7,537 bases of DNA from JAZGHN01 sp964496725 (GTDB lineage Bacteria; Chloroflexota; Dehalococcoidia; Dehalococcoidales; E44-bin46), in the NCBI GenBank assembly GCA_964496725.1, contig CAZCAS010000057.1, positions 1 through 7,537 on the forward strand, written 5' to 3'. Every line of letters starts with the position of its first letter. The stretch's first letter is position 1. The translations under genes were made by a program, and so were the position numbers. Under the pieces are notes generated by a model. That model was not told the origin of the DNA and made no database searches. It saw only the letters and a list, made by a program, of their open reading frames with translations. Below are positions 1-5,715 of the stretch, piece after piece.

Positions 1-203
1 TCCAGATGTACCTGAGCGACGTGTGCACCCTGCCGATAAACATCGCCGGGCTGCCGGCTATGTCCATCCCCGCCGGCTTTGCCGATGGGCTGCCCATCGG
101 GATGCAGATTATCGGCAAGCCCTTTAGTGAGGAGACCATCCTCAAAATCGCCTACGCCTACCAGCAGGCGACTGACTGGCATAAGAGGAGGGCGAGTATA
201 TAA
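1..203 (+). CDS. gatA: Asp-tRNA(Asn)/Glu-tRNA(Gln) amidotransferase subunit A, C-terminal fragment
   Basis: This is the last 67 residues of the amidase subunit of the GatCAB complex, which converts misacylated Glu-tRNA(Gln) or Asp-tRNA(Asn) to the amide form in the cytoplasm. The 5' part lies outside the window; the frame is open from base 3 and ends with TAA at 201-203. The visible part carries the conserved end of the amidase-signature fold: NIAGLPAMSIPAGF, then GLPIGMQIIGKPFSE, then a terminal helix (AYAYQQATDWHKRR). The catalytic Ser-cisSer-Lys residues would lie upstream and cannot be seen. Other amidase-family enzymes share this C-terminal pattern, but the GLPIGMQIIGKPFSE wording is most typical of GatA. 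Base composition is G/C-rich, unlike the next two genes. Confidence 0.9.
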   Translation, partial: QMYLSDVCTLPINIAGLPAMSIPAGFADGLPIGMQIIGKPFSEETILKIAYAYQQATDWHKRRASI

Positions 204-234
204 TATTTTATATAAGATGTGGGATTAAGATTAG

Positions 235-858
235 ATGGATAATAAAAGTCCTTTGTCAAAAAATCCACAATTTTTCATTCAATACATTGAGAACCTCCTT
301 AACTGGAGACTATGGGTAGACAAAGCTGATAAATTACTTGAAGCATCAAAAATATTGGAGCCACAAATACGAGATTATTGGAATGTTGTCAGGAATAATG
401 CCAAGGAGGGAAGGTACAACAAGGGAGGAGAACCTCCACACATTCCTCCATCAGATATACATGATCCTTATTTCATTCTTATTTCATACGCCCTTGAAAA
501 TTTATTGAAGGCTTTAATAATTCGAGACCGAAGTGACGAAATTCGTAGTGAGTTTGCTCAAAAAGGGAGATTGCCTCGCTTAATTAAAAAGCATGACCTT
601 GTAACATTATCCAAAGAAGCAAGTATAAAAATGGATATTAGGGAAGAAGATATTCTAACGAGGCTTTCTAGATTTTCAAAGTGGAAAAGCCGATATCCAG
701 TGCCTGTTGAACTATCTGATTTGCGGAATATTTTAAAATATTCCGATGGTAAAGCATATTTTACCGATTATTTTAAACCTGATGATTTTGAGCAGCTCGA
801 TGCCATAGTGAAGCAGGTGAAAGGAGAGTTGAAGAGAGGCGAAGCCTCTCTTATATAA
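235..858 (+). CDS. Hypothetical protein with HEPN-like helical pattern
   Basis: A 207-residue, probably all-helical cytoplasmic protein with no signal peptide or membrane segment. Residues 77-95 (DPYFILISYALENLLKALI) followed by KHDLVTLSKEA (about 119-129) resemble the 'ALExxLKxLL ... HDLxxL' pattern common in HEPN-type proteins. Residues 143-159 (RLSRFSKWKSRYPVPVE) match a 'W-x-x-RYPVP' stretch I associate with similar hypothetical proteins. RLIKKH (115-120) fits the Rx4-6H spacing of HEPN RNases, but it is not in the last helix, where that motif usually sits, so catalysis is unproven. The ATG has only a weak upstream ribosome site. The gene is AT-rich compared with gatA before it, and the next gene encodes a NYN nuclease, so an acquired RNA-targeting or defence module is possible. 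The last residues (KRGEASLI) are encoded by a perfect hairpin at 832-852. The HEPN assignment is inference from pattern alone. Confidence 0.6.
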   Translation: MDNKSPLSKNPQFFIQYIENLLNWRLWVDKADKLLEASKILEPQIRDYWNVVRNNAKEGRYNKGGEPPHIPPSDIHDPYFILISYALENLLKALIIRDRSDEIRSEFAQKGRLPRLIKKHDLVTLSKEASIKMDIREEDILTRLSRFSKWKSRYPVPVELSDLRNILKYSDGKAYFTDYFKPDDFEQLDAIVKQVKGELKRGEASLI

Positions 859-910
859 CCCATTCTCCCTCCCTTTTCAAAGGGAGGGAGATAAAGAGGG
901 AGGGTTACCC
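832..910. repeat. Tandem palindromic element between the HEPN-like and NYN genes
   Basis: There are two successive inverted repeats. The first has 9-bp arms, AAGAGAGGC (832-840) and GCCTCTCTT (844-852), around a GAA loop, and lies inside the 3' end of the coding sequence. The second has 11-bp arms at 865-875 and 880-890, CTCCCTCCCTT and AAGGGAGGGAG, around TTCA. A further purine-rich copy of the right arm (GAGGGAGGG) follows at 896-904. Flanking TAACCC (856-861) and GGGTTA (902-907) are also inverted. The layout resembles the element at 4531-4577. No T-run follows, so it does not look like a normal intrinsic terminator; a small dispersed repeat is more likely. Confidence 0.65.
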
Positions 911-930
911 TATAAAACTTGAGGGGCACG

Positions 931-1428
931 ATGAAAAGACCTCAGACGAACTATGCGTTCATTGACGGAACTAATCTATACCTAACAATGAAAAATCTGG
1001 GCTGGAAACTAGATATGCGGAAATTCAGAATATATCTGCGTGATAAGTATGGAATAGTCAAAGCATATTACTTCATTGGATATCTCCCCGAGTACGCCGA
1101 ACTATATACATCACTTCAATCATTTGGCTATGTTATTGTATTCAAACCAACACTAAGAATAAAAGAGAAAGTGAAAGGAAACTGTGATGCCGAGTTAGTG
1201 CTGCAAGCAATGATTGACCTGCCAAATTATGAAAGGGCAGTAATTGTAACTAGTGATGGCGATATGGCCTGTCTAGTCAAATACCTGCGAAGTAAAGATA
1301 AGCTACTGCGTGTTTTAGCTCCGTGCCTAGAAGGCAGTTCTCATTTATTAAGATTAGCTGCTCAAACTGACATTGCCTTTATGGACAATCTGAAACAAAA
1401 ACTAGAGTATAAAGGAAAAACCCCCTAA
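931..1428 (+). CDS. NYN domain (LabA/DUF88-like) PIN-fold ribonuclease
   Basis: A 165-residue single-domain protein of the NYN family, PIN-like metal-dependent ribonucleases. The expected acidic residues are visible: D12 in YAFIDGTNLY, D86 in GNCDAELVLQAM, and D109 and D111 in VTSDGDMACLVKYL. Further family landmarks are GWKLDMRKFRIYLRDKYG (24-41) and FIGYLPE (48-54). The ATG at 931 is preferred over the in-frame TTG at 919 because a GAGGGG ribosome site (921-926) lies just before it and the family normally starts close to the first Asp-containing strand. The protein is standalone, with no C-terminal OST-HTH or other domain. It follows the HEPN-like gene by 72 bases and shares its AT-rich composition. 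The family assignment is firm; the RNA substrate and any pairing with the upstream protein are unknown. Confidence 0.88.
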   Translation: MKRPQTNYAFIDGTNLYLTMKNLGWKLDMRKFRIYLRDKYGIVKAYYFIGYLPEYAELYTSLQSFGYVIVFKPTLRIKEKVKGNCDAELVLQAMIDLPNYERAVIVTSDGDMACLVKYLRSKDKLLRVLAPCLEGSSHLLRLAAQTDIAFMDNLKQKLEYKGKTP

Positions 1429-1453
1429 GGACGGAACCTTAAGGGGTTTTTCC
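1414..1453 (+). terminator. Strong hairpin terminator overlapping the NYN stop codon
   Basis: The left arm is 1414-1430 (GGAAAAACCCCCTAAGG), the loop 1431-1436 (ACGGAA) and the right arm 1437-1453 (CCTTAAGGGGTTTTTCC). The 17-bp stem has one mismatch. The TAA stop (1426-1428) lies inside the left arm. The A-run and T-run within the stem mean it could work in both directions, although no gene to the right reads toward it at close range. Confidence 0.8.
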
Positions 1454-1513
1454 CATCGTGATTCTATAGCAAGTATAGACGACAAAAGATAGGTTGTCAA
1501 GGGGTATTAGTCC

Positions 1514-1528
1514 AGGCTTCAAAAGCCT
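1514..1528. repeat. Short inverted repeat in the gap before the 74-residue gene
   Basis: AGGCTT (1514-1519) and AAGCCT (1523-1528) form a perfect 6-bp stem around CAA. A weaker stem, GACAA (1481-1485) with TTGTC (1494-1498), lies just upstream. No T-run follows. They sit 25-70 bases before the next start codon and could be leader structure, but the sequence gives no stronger indication of function. Confidence 0.3.
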
Positions 1529-1552
1529 TCAACTATTAAAAAGAGGATAGGA

Positions 1553-1777
1553 TTGAATAACCTTAAAGTCAACTGCTACTCCGGGCACACCTATGCCGAA
1601 GAGCCGCACTCCTTTGAGTGGGAGGGGGTGGAGTATGAGGTGGAGGAGATAGAGAAGGGATGGGTGGAGCCGGGGGAGAGATACTTTCAGGTCAGAACCA
1701 AAGATAATAAGCGGTTCAGGCTTTCATATAACGAAGCAGAAGATAGGTGGTCAATCAGGGGGGTGGGGAGGGATTAA
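1553..1777 (+). CDS. Small conserved-looking hypothetical protein
   Basis: A 74-residue protein, acidic in its middle section (EWEGVEYEVEEIEKGWVEPGE, about residues 22-42), with an alternating pattern that suggests a small beta-rich fold and conserved aromatic residues (FEW, YEV, GW, YFQV, RFRLSY, RWSI). The start is TTG at 1553, preceded by AGAGG (1542-1546) at 6-base spacing; no nearby ATG serves better. I do not recognise a characterised family. The 'F-W-G-x-x-Y-x-V' core recalls small DUF proteins such as DUF6504, but this is only a resemblance. It is convergent with trpS, and the two stop codons overlap within TTAA (1774-1777). There is no signal peptide or membrane segment. Confidence 0.7.
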   Translation: MNNLKVNCYSGHTYAEEPHSFEWEGVEYEVEEIEKGWVEPGERYFQVRTKDNKRFRLSYNEAEDRWSIRGVGRD

Positions 1778-2748
1778 AACAGCCCCATCTTCTCCTTAAC
1801 CTCTTTCATGGTCTCCCTGGCGATAACCCGGGCGCGGTGGGCACCGTCAGCGAGAACATCTTTCACATGCTGAGGTTTCTTAGCCAGCTCTGCCCTCCGC
1901 TCGCGGAAGGACTTAAGGGTAGAATTAATCTCCTGAGCCAGAAGTGTCTTACACTCAACACAGCCTATCTTAGCGGCGCGGCACTGGGGGGCTATATCCT
2001 TCGCCTGAAACGGACTAAAAAATCCCTGAAGTCGGAAAATATTGCATATTTCGGGATGCCCCGGGTCGTTACGATAACGGCGGGCGGGGTCGGTGACCGC
2101 CTCCATTACCCGCTCTATAGTCTCCTCATCAGAAAGAGCCAGCTCAATATCATTGCCCACCTGCTTGCTCATCTTCTCCTTCCCATCCAGACCGAGGACT
2201 AAAGGCAACGAGGTAAGCTTGGCTTCAGGCTCGGGGAAGGTATTGCCGAACAGACTGTTGAAGCGGCGGGCAATCTCCCTGGCTAACTCCAGATGAGGCA
2301 CCTGGTCCTCACCTACCGGCACCGCTTCCGCTTTATAGAGGACGATATCAGCCGTCATCAAAACCGGGTAGCCCACCAGCCCATAGTTTACGTTATGAGG
2401 CTGAATCTTCACCTTTTCCTTAAAGGTAGGCACCCGCAGCAGCCAGCTCAATGGGGTAACCATACTGAGCAGGGTATGCAACTCCATCACCTCGGGGACA
2501 TGGGACTGAACAAAAAGGATGCTCCTTTTAGGGTCGAGACCAGCCGCCAGCCAGTCAAGTATCATCTCATGGATATTCTTCTGCAGGGAAGAGGTATCCC
2601 CCAGGGTAGTCAGGGCATGGACATCAACTATGCAGTAGATACAGGAATACTCATCTTGGAGCTTCACATAGTTTTGTATAGCCCCGAGGTAGTTCCCCAG
2701 GTGTTGTCTCCCTGTAGGACGAGCTCCAGAAAAAACGCGCTTCTTCAT
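1774..2748 (-). CDS. trpS: Tryptophanyl-tRNA synthetase
   Basis: A cytoplasmic class Ic aminoacyl-tRNA synthetase that charges tRNA(Trp) with tryptophan using ATP. At 324 residues it has the normal length for bacterial TrpRS. The sequence shows SGARPTGRQHLGNYLGA (7-23), with HLGN as the HIGH motif; VDVHALT (41-47); YPVLMTADIVLYKA (127-140); VGEDQVPHLELAREIA (145-160); and GKEKMSKQVGNDI (189-201), with KMSKQ as the KMSKS loop. IGCVECKTLLAQEI (261-274) matches the usual helical C-terminal region. The ATG is preceded by a strong GAGGAAGG ribosome site. It lies 29 bases downstream of argS on the same strand and is very probably co-transcribed with it. All catalytic motifs are present and there is no sign of decay. 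Confidence 0.97.
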   Translation of the reverse strand: MKKRVFSGARPTGRQHLGNYLGAIQNYVKLQDEYSCIYCIVDVHALTTLGDTSSLQKNIHEMILDWLAAGLDPKRSILFVQSHVPEVMELHTLLSMVTPLSWLLRVPTFKEKVKIQPHNVNYGLVGYPVLMTADIVLYKAEAVPVGEDQVPHLELAREIARRFNSLFGNTFPEPEAKLTSLPLVLGLDGKEKMSKQVGNDIELALSDEETIERVMEAVTDPARRYRNDPGHPEICNIFRLQGFFSPFQAKDIAPQCRAAKIGCVECKTLLAQEINSTLKSFRERRAELAKKPQHVKDVLADGAHRARVIARETMKEVKEKMGLF

Positions 2749-2777
2749 TTGACCTTCCTCAATTATAATAATTTACC

Positions 2778-4460
2778 TTACATCTTCTCCGGGGCAGTCA
2801 TCCCCATGAGGTGAAGGGTTCTAGCCAACACAAGCTTGGCTGCCGCCACCAGCTTGAGACGAGCCCTGGATAATGCCTCATCGCTCCGGGAAACGACGCG
2901 GCACTGGGTGTAAAAGCTATGAAATATAGTAGCCAAATCCTGGGCATAATAGGCGAGATGGTGGGGCTCCAGGGTATGGACTACTATCTCGACTATCTCA
3001 GGCAAAAGCAACATCTCCCGTATCAAGGTCAGCTCAGGCTCAGTAGTGAGCAAAGAAACATCTCCAACGGTGTAATCGAATCCCCTTTCATGAGCGAGGC
3101 GGAGTATGCTGGAGATACGGGCGTGGGCATATTGAACATAGTAAACGGGATTGTCCGCCGATTGCTTTTTGGCTAACTCCAAGTCGAAGTCCATCTGGCT
3201 ATCAGCCGAACGGGACAGGAAGAAAAAGCGGCAGGCATCAGTGCCCACCTCTTCTATCACCTCACGCAGGGTGATGATGTCGCCGCTGCGCTTGGAGACA
3301 CGAACCAGCTCGTCGCCACGACGCAGGGTAACCAGCTGGGCAATTATCACCTTCAGCCGCTCCGGGGCGATGCCAAGAGCACCCATCACCACCTTCATTC
3401 GAGGCACATGGCCCTGGTGGTCAGCCCCCCAAATATCGATTACCTCATCAAACTTGCGCACGACAAACTTATCATAGTGATAAGCAATATCAGTGGCGAA
3501 ATAGGTAGGCGAGCCATCACCACGCACCACTACATTATCCTTATCCTCGCCCAGGGCGGTGGACGCAAACCAGGTAGCATCCTCCTTCTCCGCGATATAG
3601 CCGCCCTCGCTCAGCAGCGACATTGCTGTCTGGTATTGCCCCTTATCAAAAAGGCTACGCTCACTGAACCAGACGTCAAAGTTCACCCCTAATAGCTCAA
3701 GGTCACCTTTGATTACCTCTATCATCTTCTTCAGCCCGATTTGCCCTAATTGCGACACCGCCTCTGCTTCGGGGAGGGCAGTAAACTTATCCCCCACCTC
3801 ATCAATAATCTCTTTAGCCAGGTCGGTCACATAGCCGCCAAGATAACCGTCAGCGGGCACCTCAGTCTCAACCCCCAAGCACTGCTGATAACGCGCATAG
3901 AGTGAGCGGAAAAAGACGTCTACCTGGCTGCCGGCATCATTAATATAATATTCCTTCTCTACCTTGTGGCCGCTGGCAACGAGCACATTAGCCAGGGAGT
4001 CGCCCAGAATAGCACCACGACCATGCCCCACATGAAGCGGGCCGGTGGGATTGACGCTGACAAACTCCAACTGCACTCGCTTGCCCTGCCCTATATCGCT
4101 ATTGCCATAAGAATCAGCATCCCTCAAAATGGCGTCAACCTGCGCGGTCAGCCAGTCCGTTTTAAGGGTAAAGTTAATAAAGCCCGGCGGCGCCACAGTA
4201 ACAGCATCAATCTCAGGGGTAGGAACGATAAGCCCCGCTATGTCCTCGGCTATGGCTAACGGTGCGACACTTATTGCCCGGGCTAACTTCAGGGGGAGGC
4301 TCGAAGCATAATCCCCGTGTTCAGGGTTCTGGGGACGCTCTAAAGCGACCTCTGGCAAGGCAACCGAAGGCAGCTTACCCTGCTGTTGAGCTTCAGTCGC
4401 CGCCTGTATCAACAGTTCAATGAGCCTCTGTTTAACTATTCCTACCTTATTCACAGTCAA
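2778..4460 (-). CDS. argS: Arginyl-tRNA synthetase
   Basis: A cytoplasmic class I synthetase that charges tRNA(Arg); ArgRS needs the tRNA present for amino-acid activation. Its 560 residues match the family length. An N-terminal Add-1 domain (about 1-110, with RPQNPEHGDYAS at 42-53) is followed by the catalytic domain with VSVNPTGPLHVGHGRGA (134-150), where HVGH is the HIGH motif. YYINDAGSQV (171-180), YFATDIAYHYDKF (320-332), DIWGADHQGHVPRM (342-355) and VRVSKRSGDIITLRE (386-400), the atypical KMSKS region usual in ArgRS, come next. The DALR anticodon-binding domain starts near YVQYAHARISSI (441-452). The start is taken as TTG at 4460, with AAGG (4469-4472) 8 bases before it; a GTG two codons further in is the alternative. 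It is the first gene of the argS-trpS operon. Confidence 0.96.
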   Translation of the reverse strand: MTVNKVGIVKQRLIELLIQAATEAQQQGKLPSVALPEVALERPQNPEHGDYASSLPLKLARAISVAPLAIAEDIAGLIVPTPEIDAVTVAPPGFINFTLKTDWLTAQVDAILRDADSYGNSDIGQGKRVQLEFVSVNPTGPLHVGHGRGAILGDSLANVLVASGHKVEKEYYINDAGSQVDVFFRSLYARYQQCLGVETEVPADGYLGGYVTDLAKEIIDEVGDKFTALPEAEAVSQLGQIGLKKMIEVIKGDLELLGVNFDVWFSERSLFDKGQYQTAMSLLSEGGYIAEKEDATWFASTALGEDKDNVVVRGDGSPTYFATDIAYHYDKFVVRKFDEVIDIWGADHQGHVPRMKVVMGALGIAPERLKVIIAQLVTLRRGDELVRVSKRSGDIITLREVIEEVGTDACRFFFLSRSADSQMDFDLELAKKQSADNPVYYVQYAHARISSILRLAHERGFDYTVGDVSLLTTEPELTLIREMLLLPEIVEIVVHTLEPHHLAYYAQDLATIFHSFYTQCRVVSRSDEALSRARLKLVAAAKLVLARTLHLMGMTAPEKM

Positions 4461-4482
4461 GCAAACTACCTTTTATGCTCAG

Positions 4483-4491
4483 ATTATAGCA
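4483..4491 (-). promoter_or_regulatory. Extended -10 promoter for argS-trpS
   Basis: Read on the - strand, the sequence is TGCTATAAT: a consensus -10 (4483-4488) with the TGn extension. It lies 22 bases upstream of the argS TTG, which would give a short leader containing the AAGG ribosome site. No convincing -35 hexamer is present at the expected distance, consistent with an extended -10 promoter. Confidence 0.65.
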
Positions 4492-4530
4492 CAATGCTAC
4501 TCAAAAAGGATAACCTGAGATTGTTTATTA

Positions 4531-4577
4531 ACCTCACCCCCTTAATCCCCCTCTCCTTCAAAGGAGAGGGGGAGAGA
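4531..4577. repeat. Palindromic C/G-rich intergenic repeat
   Basis: A perfect inverted repeat with 12-bp arms, CCCCCTCTCCTT (4547-4558) and AAGGAGAGGGGG (4561-4572), is preceded by ACCTCACCCCCTTAAT and followed by AGAGA. It resembles the element at 856-910: a pyrimidine arm, a TTCAA centre, a purine arm, and further purine-rich sequence. It sits between the divergent promoters of argS and the methyltransferase operon. There is no T-run, so a terminator role is not supported. Confidence 0.65.
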
Positions 4578-4628
4578 GAATTTATAGGTGTTTGATATCA
4601 ATACGAATACTCCTCTTAGGCGCCATAG

Positions 4629-4657
4629 TTGACATTTAGCTAACGTGGGGGTAACAT
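4629..4657 (+). promoter_or_regulatory. Sigma-70-type promoter candidate for the methyltransferase operon
   Basis: A perfect -35 box TTGACA (4629-4634) is followed after exactly 17 bases by TAACAT (4652-4657), which matches 4 of 6 positions of the -10 consensus. Transcription would begin near 4664 and leave a leader of about 115 bases before the ATG at 4780. The -10 box overlaps the ATG (4656) of the short ORF described next, so this promoter would not express that ORF. Confidence 0.45.
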
Positions 4658-4811
4658 GACTACCCTAGTTGCTTTGTCTACAAAAGACTCTCTAGTAATG
4701 AGTTACGATAGTCTAGGTGGGGTGCTCCTAATGCCATTATCTGAACAATCCCGAATTTACCATGTCAAGAGGAGTACATATGTTAAAAGAAACGGTAAAA
4801 TCTGCACCTAG
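4656..4811 (+). pseudogene. Possible N-terminal remnant of a proteasome-type Ntn hydrolase
   Basis: A 51-residue ORF beginning MTTLVALSTKDSLV. After removal of Met it resembles the mature N-terminus of 20S proteasome beta/HslV-type peptidases: Thr-Thr at positions 1-2, a 'TKDSLVM' stretch like the usual 'xKDGVVL', and an Asp at position 17, the position of the catalytic Asp in proteasome numbering. Near its end VKRNGKIC recalls the strand carrying the family's catalytic Lys. A TAG stop (4809-4811) ends it after these first strands, while a real subunit is about 200 residues. It has no good ribosome site and overlaps the methyltransferase start by 32 bases in another frame. It is probably a broken fragment; chance resemblance remains possible. 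Confidence 0.4.
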
Positions 4812-5715
4812 CTGTCCGATATGTAATTCGAAAAGATTCCGCAACTTGTTTTCAGTAGAAGACGCTCTATGGCGCAATGCTAAGGCGAAACACCTTGTTC
4901 GGGAGCACCTTACCTTTCAGCTAGGTCAGTGCCAGATTTGCGGGCACATCATGATAACAGATGAAAAATTTACACCACGAACGATTAAACGACTATATAC
5001 CACTTTATCAACACATAGCCAAGATCATCCGGAATTGATTGCAGAAACTTTATCTTGGATAAAAGAACTGCCTGTCCCGGAACAGCCTGTGATTATAGAT
5101 TTTGGTTGTGGTGGCTTCTTACTTCTTAAAAAAATATGGGAGCTTTTCAGCAAGATAAAACCAAATCTGATTGGTATTGACTTCAACCCCTTAGCAAAAT
5201 CGGTTGTACCACCTGGCATCGAATTTATTTATTGTGACCTAAATGAAATAACAAAACTATCAGGAGTAAAATTCCATGTCGGTTTGCTTTCATCGGTGTT
5301 AGAGCACGTATTATATCCGCGACGCGTTATGGAGGGTATCGTTAGTTTAATGGCTGACGACGGTTGGCTCTACATAGAAGTGCCGATTTCTGACGCTATC
5401 TCAAACTGCACCGGCCTAAAGTATGAGTTGGTAATCCCCCAGCATATACACTACTATACTGCTGATAACCTTATAGCCCTTTTTAGACAGTGTGGTTTGG
5501 CTGTTGCAAAACAGGAGACTGGACTTTTTGCAGATTTTCCCAGGGGTCGTTTCCTATTAACTAAAACCAACCTAGATACACCAGTTGCCGCCTTGAGGCA
5601 ATACGTGGATAATAACCGTCATACCAAAACTACAGCGGCAAATAACATCGTTAATTTGCAAAAAAAGGTAAAAAGGTTGTTATTTGGGGAGTTAGCGGTG
5701 ACCTTTACTTCATGA
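4780..5715 (+). CDS. Zinc-ribbon class I SAM-dependent methyltransferase (0-frame product)
   Basis: 311 residues in this frame. An N-terminal four-cysteine site, CPIC (12-15) and CQIC (51-54), matches the putative zinc-binding domain found ahead of methyltransferases of the sugar C-methyltransferase type. The SAM domain follows: VIIDFGCGGFLL (104-115, motif I), LIGIDFNPLAK (130-140), FIYCDLNEI (149-157), LSSVLEHVLYPRRVM (170-184) and WLYIEVPISDAI (196-207). PQHIHYYTADNLIALFRQCGL (220-240) matches the typical 'HIHYFT' segment. The ATG at 4780 has AGGAG 5 bases before it; an in-frame ATG at 4762 lacks such a site. The frame runs out at a tail (RLLFGELAVTFTS) where family members usually continue into a C-terminal Rossmann-like domain; that domain lies in the -1 frame. 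The role is probably methylation of a nucleotide-linked sugar or small molecule, but the substrate cannot be read from the sequence. Confidence 0.85.
   Translation: MLKETVKSAPSCPICNSKRFRNLFSVEDALWRNAKAKHLVREHLTFQLGQCQICGHIMITDEKFTPRTIKRLYTTLSTHSQDHPELIAETLSWIKELPVPEQPVIIDFGCGGFLLLKKIWELFSKIKPNLIGIDFNPLAKSVVPPGIEFIYCDLNEITKLSGVKFHVGLLSSVLEHVLYPRRVMEGIVSLMADDGWLYIEVPISDAISNCTGLKYELVIPQHIHYYTADNLIALFRQCGLAVAKQETGLFADFPRGRFLLTKTNLDTPVAALRQYVDNNRHTKTTAANNIVNLQKKVKRLLFGELAVTFTS
5661..5667 (+). promoter_or_regulatory. In-phase A AAA AAG slippery heptamer (candidate -1 frameshift site)
   Basis: The methyltransferase codons read CAA-AAA-AAG-GTA. The heptamer A AAA AAG therefore has the X XXY YYZ phase of the dnaX and insertion-sequence -1 frameshift sites. 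A -1 slip moves reading into GGT-AAA-AAG-GTT and gives LQKKGKKVVIWGVSGDLYFM, which continues into the frame of the next ORF with no stop. A possible downstream stem, AAAGGT (5672-5677) with ACCTTT (5701-5706), starts 4 bases after the heptamer, but it is only 6 bp with a 23-base loop. No clear upstream Shine-Dalgarno-like stimulator was found. The alternative is a real one-base deletion in an ancestral A8 run. Confidence 0.5.

Noticed and set aside
115..120. Rx4H (RLIKKH, protein residues 115-120 of the 207-residue protein) as a proven HEPN RNase active site
   Set aside because: The spacing fits, but it lies in the middle of the protein and not in the final helix, so it was not used to claim catalysis. 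Coordinates here are residue numbers.
865..890. Intrinsic terminator after the HEPN-like gene
   Set aside because: The hairpin is strong but no T-run follows on either strand, and a related element lies between divergent promoters, where a terminator is not expected.
1747..2202. 151-residue + strand ORF opposite trpS
   Set aside because: It is antisense to a complete trpS with all catalytic motifs, and its translation has no family-like pattern.
2293..4311. Several + strand ORFs of 60-173 residues opposite trpS and argS
   Set aside because: They are complementary-strand shadows of intact synthetase genes, have no supporting ribosome sites and show no recognisable domains.
4386..4595. 69-residue + strand ORF across the argS start and the palindromic repeat
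   Set aside because: It is antisense to argS, crosses the argS promoter and ends in the repeat; its sequence is that of translated repeat.
4664..4779. Riboswitch or attenuator in the methyltransferase leader
   Set aside because: Only short pairings are visible (for example AGACT with AGTCT and CCTAG with CTAGG), with no T-run and no recognisable aptamer core.
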